Source of the DNA: Diphasiastrum complanatum
Lineage: Eukaryota; Streptophyta; Lycopodiopsida; Lycopodiales; Lycopodiaceae
Reading direction: 5' to 3'
Assembly: GCA_029204225.1 (NCBI GenBank)
Contig: CM055097.1
Coordinates: 39,549,106 to 39,613,105, forward strand
DNA length: 64,000 bases
Position 1 is the first letter of the stretch, and every line of letters begins with the position of its first letter. The notes beneath the pieces were generated by a model. That model did not search any database. It had not been told where the DNA came from and saw only the letters and a program-made list of their open reading frames with translations. Of this stretch, positions 58,428 to 64,000 are shown piece after piece. The translations under genes were made by a program, and so were the position numbers.

Positions 58428-60130
58428 TTTTTCCTTTTCAGTCTCCCGAAGACAAAAAAAACAAAGTCCTTCCAGAGCAATTCAAGAGACATATTCTAAA
58501 GGCAAAAGCAAAAAAAAGGGACAAGGAGAGATTGGCACGGGGTGAGACCATTGCGGAGGAGGATCCATTAGAGACCTACCTTCCCAAAAGTGTCGATGAT
58601 CAACCATGCTTTTACTCTGTTGAGGAGGGCGATTGCAGAGAAATTTCAAAATTTTTAAGAAAAAGACCTTATACACTCTGCATCACCGATATACCATATG
58701 GATTTCAGATGAAAGAATCATTAAATGATGATACTCCTTTCAAATTCACTGAAATCCATAGTTTTATGCAGGGCTTTCTTGAACTTCTCCAATTTGGAGA
58801 GTTGTTATTTTTCATTCTTTTTGGCTAACCATCGGTCATTATTCTTTGGATGGCAAACGCTCGATGCTGTCTTATAACACTTCCGGACTGACAAGTTTTG
58901 AAAACTTGTTCCAATATTCAGTTGTGACAAAGAAATTAGAAAATCCAATAACGGGTTTCGTGGCTTGTCCCTACCAAAAGCCACAACAATAAATTAATCA
59001 TTTAACTGATATTTTTTCTCACCCAGCTGATTGGGTTTTAGATTTATTTGGCGGTAGCGGCACTACGAGCGCATGTGCTATTCAGAAAGGCAGACATGTT
59101 GTTGCAGTAGATTTAGGTACTAATTTAGTTGATTTCATAAAAATGAGAATGAAATCTCTTTCAATTTTGCCAGATGAATTATCTGAGGTGGGAAAGAGTT
59201 TGGACAGCGAGGATACAATAATTCCCTTATCCAAGAAACCTCAACCTCCTGCTAGCGGAAAAGTAGGTGACATAGGAGAATTTGTTGATGTCTTGGTTCA
59301 AGATTACAATGTAGTAACTGTGGTTGAGGAATTGTAGAAGAGGTGCCACTTGATAGTACAGTGGCTATCCAAGAAAAAACAAAAGAAAAAGATGTAAATG
59401 ACATCGATGATTTTTGGGAATAAAAAATTCTCTTTTGTTTTAAAGAATAATTGTGTTTATTTCTTTTGATGTATTGTGTTTTTGAATTCTTTTTTATTGA
59501 TTTAATATTTTTAAATTTATTTTTTAACGATTTAAAATTTAAAATTTGAAATATTTTTAAAATTTTAACATTGATAATTATTACCAAAAATTAAAATTGT
59601 AATGATTTGTCAAGTTTACAATATTTTAATTTTAGATGGCACATATTGGTGACTAGTGATTTTGGCATTGAAAATCAAGATCACCACAATCTAACATATG
59701 TTTTAGGTCCAAAAAATGAAAAGAGAAGTAGAATAGAGTTGGTTCTAACAACTATTCACTCTCGGGTTTGTCGTAAGTAAGGATGACTACTCTTGCTACT
59801 ATCTCTTTGATGGTGATCTTCTTGTTGAAATTGTACTCACATGGAATGTAGCATAAAGTGACAAAAGCCTAGTATGGATTTGGCCAAAATGATCAATATT
59901 AAGATATCCTAAATTTTAAGTATGGTTTTTTTGTTGTGAAGAAAAAAATCACAAAATGATACCAAGTTACATTTATGATGGAATGTGAAAAATGGTGTGA
60001 ATTGCAACTTAGTCACATTAATGGTCAAGATAGAAGTATGTAGACGCTAATGGGGTAGCTAGGTCCCAATGTGAGATATAGTTTACTCTATGTACACGCG
60101 CGCACACGCATGCCACGCGCATGCACACGC

Positions 60131-60138
60131 ACACGCAT

Positions 60139-60184
<46 letters not shown>

Positions 60185-60196
60185 GCCATGGTGTCC

Positions 60197-60268
<72 letters not shown>

Positions 60269-60281
60269 ATATATAATACAC

Positions 60282-60312
<31 letters not shown>

Positions 60313-60352
60313 TATATACATATGTATACATATATATCTATATATATATTTA
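60131..60352. repeat. Compound (AC)n-(TA)n microsatellite
   Basis: (AC)n from about 60138 to 60182, a short unique piece, then TA-rich repeat to about 60352. The long open frames across it are translation artefacts of the repeat. Confidence 0.95.
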
Positions 60353-60761
60353 AACTTATGTACACTTTTGCGCATGTGTATGGGTGCACCCATGCATCCT
60401 CCTCCCCTCACTCATGCATGAGCTTTTTTTTAACTTAGGGAAAAGGATGCATGTATGGGAAAAGTGCATATCCCCATACATTTGCACATTGTGTGCATTG
60501 GGGAGTGGGCCCCAAAAAGATTCCCCACCCCTCCCTCCCAATCACTAAATTCAAATATATTTATCTAAATTCAAATATTTGAAGTTTGAAGTTAAGGTTT
60601 TATTTTCTTCACACTTCAATGTGCTTTAAACTTTAGCCAATAATCTTTATTACATGGCTTTCTTATTTATTTTGAATTACCAAAGTTTTACCCATAAATC
60701 GTGAACAGAAATTTTTTTTTAACTACCTAAAACTGTTTTTTTTTTTTCAATTCTTCAAATC

Positions 60762-60763
<2 letters not shown>

Positions 60764-60841
<78 letters not shown>
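60764..60841. repeat. (GA)n microsatellite
   Basis: About 38 GA units. Confidence 0.95.
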
Positions 60842-60844
<3 letters not shown>

Positions 60845-63234
60845 ATCTATTTTATGTTGCAAATTAGAATTGTGTCACTCATATATACTCATCTTTCCTT
60901 GGAAATTTGCAAACAATGTTGTTGACTATCCAATAATAAGTCAATTACTAACAAATTTGAAAAAAATCAAAACCTATCAAGCACTCCTCCTAGGTATAAA
61001 GAAATATTTCTAATTTCTTTGAAGGTGAATATATTCCATATTCCATATGAGATCTAGATTTCATAGTAGAACAAAGTACCATTGACTTACCTCCTCCCTA
61101 GAAGATGAGTTATTTTATTTGTGCTTCTTGAATCTTTAGACCTTGCTCATTATAAAAGTAACTTGAGAGATATATAGAGATTGTAGATATGGTCTAATCG
61201 TATCCAATAAATATTATGCTTACATGATGTAGTTGATCTGTTATGCTTTAGTATAGGGTCTAAATTTATAAAAATGTCATAATTAAAGATTGAGGACTGC
61301 ATCAAGAACTTGATTTTAAACTCAATCATTTTTCTATTTGGATGAGTGATGAATTTTGCTAAAACCCCAACTACATCATCAAGCTCGTTCCTAGAACTAC
61401 GTAACTTGAGATGAACATGAGTCGTCTAGGTTGTCTTATCACTCTAAAGACTATTAAAACATGTCAATGGAGTCACCTTTTCTATATTATGATCAATTAG
61501 AAGATCAAAAAAAGGACTCATGGAGTCCTCCATATTGTATTCTCAACTCCAATATGGCTCTCATGTGCACTCCCTTAGATATCAAGAGTAGTATAACCAA
61601 TTTTAAATCTTGGTTTTGAGAGGTATTATTAGTTTCGGTTTGAAGAAACACTTTTCAGGGTGGAGACAAAGCAACGTCTCTTTGTGTTTTCTTAGGGTCT
61701 TCCAATTTTGAGAAAACAAATTTTAAATTCCCACCTTGTACAACCATATTACCATAAATCTAAAGCATTCTTGACTTTTTAACCACCCTGAATTAAAGTT
61801 GAATTGTCCATCTTGCCATGATTAACAAAGTCTAGACCTAAGATCATGGGATAGGAAATGTCAAAGGATCTTAATTACAAATTATAGTAAGCTATAAAGT
61901 TATTCAACGTGGGGGTTTATCTAACACAAGGTAAAAAGGCTGTTCATTTTGTAGAAGAAAATTTTCAATCTATCAATAGCCCTTATACTTGCAAAAGGAC
62001 AACTTAATCTGCACAACTTGTAAGGCCACATAACTCCAACAATATATTGAGGTCAAGAAGGTAAACCCTAAGTGCCTTTTACAAATTGCAGCTCAAGATA
62101 ACAAAGTGGAAAGGCACCTTGCAAGCTTCAAGGACTTTATGGCATTTATCCCTAGCTTTCTGATCATAACCTTGAAAATTTTCAAAAGCTACGATCACAA
62201 AAAAACTTCAAAGCAAGATACCTTGGAACTGAAATGTCAAACAACCAGTAGAATTTTGCAGGGGAAATTATAATGCCTATCAGCTTTCGTTACATATTAA
62301 ATGAGATATGTGCATGGTCAATATACAAGCATTGATTTAGTTGAGTTTCTTGTCACATGCCAAGCAGGCGGACATCATTATAGCAGCCAGTTTTGTCAAC
62401 AAAGAGAAGTATATAGAACACTACATTGCCAAAAGGAAGGCTTAGAAGTTAGGTTTTAATAATCCATGCACATAATAAATTTGTATAACACCATCAGCAT
62501 TTTGAGCAATCAAATCACCATCATCCACAGAGAATTGTACAGCTACCAGATGCCTTGATTGATTGGCCAACAATTTACATCTGAGTATGAAAAGGCTGCT
62601 AGTAGTCTTAGATGGTAGTACTCTACCACTGAAATATTTGAAGGACCTCACATCTTTATAAAACATGAAGTATAGTAGGAAGGCTAGCTATTGACCGGTG
62701 ATTATCATGTTCAATCAGAGTACCAGAGGAAGGAATCTTTGTTGAAGATGCTATGGCCAGCGAGGGAGAATAGTTGTATAAATAATGGTATTAGTCAATG
62801 CTACAAACAAAATTTAAACATTATATCTGTTTTCCCGATCTGCTAATGAGGACAACAAAAATAAGGTGTTTCAATACATTCATACTCGTGCAGTTTTCAC
62901 AATGTTTGCATTAGTTATTGTCTTGACGAAGTGCTTGCCAAGAAAATTGGGCTGGGGATCGTGTCAGCATTTTTGTCCCAAAAGGATCATGTTGATTCTG
63001 CACATAACCATCATGCTCACATTATTCAGTCTTAGGAGACAATGTCAATAAAGTCCATATGTGAGTGCTAGCGAGGTAGGACAGGTTCAGACCATCGCAC
63101 TCCACTGATTAGCGAGCACATGAGCGAGGATCCACAAATGAAATAGCTCTATCACTGCTATTTCTATCTCAACACTCTCTGCAACATCGTCTTTTCTCGT
63201 CTACAGTTTCACACCAACCTTGAGATGCTCTGCA

Positions 63235-63470
63235 CTACCCTACTGAGATTAGGTGTTGCTCTGCAAACTGAGGTAGTGTCAGAATTGGCACCTCGCTGCA
63301 GATGCTCTCAAGGGTGGAATTCCAACCGTAGCAGCTCATGAAGCCTCCCGGGGAAGGATGAGAGAGGATGCCCAACTGTGGCACCCAGGTGGAAATGATC
63401 AAGCCACGGTTATGGGTTCGAGAAAGGAAACCTTCTGGAACAACTGTGGCTTCTGTTGTAGATGGTGGTA
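63235..63470 (-). pseudogene. UDP-glycosyltransferase PSPG-box fragment
   Basis: The minus frame reads VPEGFLSRTHNRGLIISTWV, then PQLGILSHPSPGGFMSCYGW, NSTLESICSEVPILTLPQFA, EQ. This is the plant PSPG box that binds the UDP-sugar. The usual HCGWNS is CYGWNS here, so the His contact is altered. Only about 75 residues of a family about 470 long are present, without the acceptor domain. It is a gene fragment, not a working enzyme. Confidence 0.8.
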
Positions 63471-63730
63471 GCTTCTGCTTCTTCAGACAATTTCGTATAT
63501 TCCTTTCTTCTATCTCTTTGGGCACCGAATCGCTCTGCCTTTAGCCGCAATTGTTCTTTTTGCTCCAACTCCTTTTGCTTGCGTTTCTCCTTCATCTTTC
63601 GCTATTGCCTTTCTTTATGTCTAGCTTCTCGCTCCTTCGACTCCTGCTCCTCCTTCAGATCCAACTGCTTTTGTATCCATTCCGTCTCTTTCTCTTCCCT
63701 TGCCAGCTGCCTTCAAAATATTGAGCAGTG
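63471..63730 (-). pseudogene. Charged coiled-coil fragment
   Basis: The minus strand encodes a Lys/Glu-rich helix (LAREEKETEWIQKQLDLKEE, then a stop, then KEKRKQKELEQKEQLRLKAE). It runs directly into the glycosyltransferase fragment through SEEAEATTIYNRS. The two parts come from different protein families. The source gene is not recognised. Confidence 0.5.
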
Positions 63731-64000
63731 AATCCACACAAAGCGCTTGAATAGATAGTGTGTGTGCGTGCCCATGACCGTGAGAGAGACCATGATCATG
63801 AGAGAAATAGAGGGAACATGAAATTTGAATTTGTGGAGGTGGGCTCAGCTTTGAATCATGTATTGGAAAGAGGGCATGCATCCTACTCTCACACATACAT
63901 ACACATGCATGTGTCCAAAAACCCTCCTCCCCTTACATGCATGGGAGAGGGCCATACATGCATCCCCCTCCCCATCATTTTTAATGAAAAACCTGTGTAT

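Larger units (their letters stand above)
56132..59423 (+). pseudogene. ParB-like / DNA N6-N4 methyltransferase fusion, decayed
   Basis: Likely exons: 56132-56474 (one frameshift, one stop), 56614-57590, about 57769-58021, about 58119-58260, 58442-59423, with GT and AG at most joins. The second exon ends DSYHFFVLGGIHSLQA and resumes after a stop as GLTVEEAKLLAWDHNIDQDY, a ParB-like pattern. The last exon carries TLCITDIPYGFQ (DIPY at 58688-58699, the catalytic DPPY-type motif IV). It is followed by HPADWVLDLFGGSGTT (59047-59067 for FGGSGTT, SAM-binding motif I). Motif IV before motif I is the beta-class order of DNA amino-methyltransferases. The end is DVNDIDDFWE, stop 59421-59423. At least seven stops or frameshifts break it. 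ParB plus methylase is known from phages and bacteria, so old transfer into a plant mobile element is a fair inference. Confidence 0.7.
59424..62440. other. Intergenic DNA with microsatellites, no gene seen
   Basis: AT-rich. It contains the AC, TA and GA tracts listed separately. I found no conserved coding frame. Confidence 0.55.

Noticed and set aside
60018-60421. Four overlapping long open frames on both strands
   Set aside because: They are translations of the AC and TA microsatellites (His-Thr and Ile-Tyr runs).
62442-62666. Minus-strand frame of 74 codons
   Set aside because: No motif recognised and no splice or neighbour support. Too weak to call a gene.

Overview
The window looks like nuclear DNA of a land plant. 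It has spliced genes with GT-AG introns, a plant-type TrmO gene and GDSL lipase, dense Ty1/copia and Ty3/gypsy retrotransposons primed from initiator tRNA-Met, LINE remnants and long microsatellites. The very long transposon-filled introns would suit a large seed-free plant (fern or lycophyte) or gymnosperm genome, but the lineage cannot be fixed from the sequence alone.

Layout. 1-5.0 kb: copia debris, including two related LTRs placed head to head. 5.2-6.8 kb (minus): an intact five-exon GDSL esterase/lipase gene of 354 codons. 7.0-8.8 kb: AT-rich DNA with no gene. 8.8-16.75 kb: a compound copia insertion (LTR-A, internal, LTR-B, deleted internal, LTR-B, LTR-A) inside one 5-bp target duplication. 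17.48-38.79 kb (plus): one intact nine-exon tRNA methyltransferase TrmO gene of 401 codons spread over 21 kb. Its intron 1 holds a SINE-like tRNA-derived sequence and a gypsy RT remnant. Intron 2 holds a LINE split by a complete copia element. Intron 7 holds an internally deleted gypsy element plus gypsy and copia remnants. 39.6-45.7 kb: a LINE 3' end with poly(A), a solo-LTR-like copia sequence and a broken gypsy element (minus).

45.7-59.4 kb is the most unusual part. On the minus side (start about 48819) lies a decayed gene resembling the uncharacterised DUF7869-type proteins of eukaryotic mobile DNA. Its 3' part has been flipped in place. On the plus side (56132-59423) lies a decayed, intron-containing gene that seems to join a ParB-like domain to a beta-class DNA N6-adenine/N4-cytosine methyltransferase, an architecture typical of bacteria and phages. 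The two genes diverge from a shared region carrying a regular array of a 17-bp palindrome, CCTATGCTNAGCATAGG, at about 41-bp spacing. More copies sit in the methyltransferase introns. A nearly complete copia element (48933-54927, TSD GGTCA) has inserted into one degenerate palindrome copy. I read this as a dead or dying two-gene mobile or selfish unit with its own DNA-binding-site array. That reading is inference; the motifs, array and insertion are visible in the sequence.

59.4-64 kb: microsatellites and mostly unrecognised DNA, ending in a chimeric fragment joining a glycosyltransferase PSPG box to a charged coiled-coil stretch (minus).
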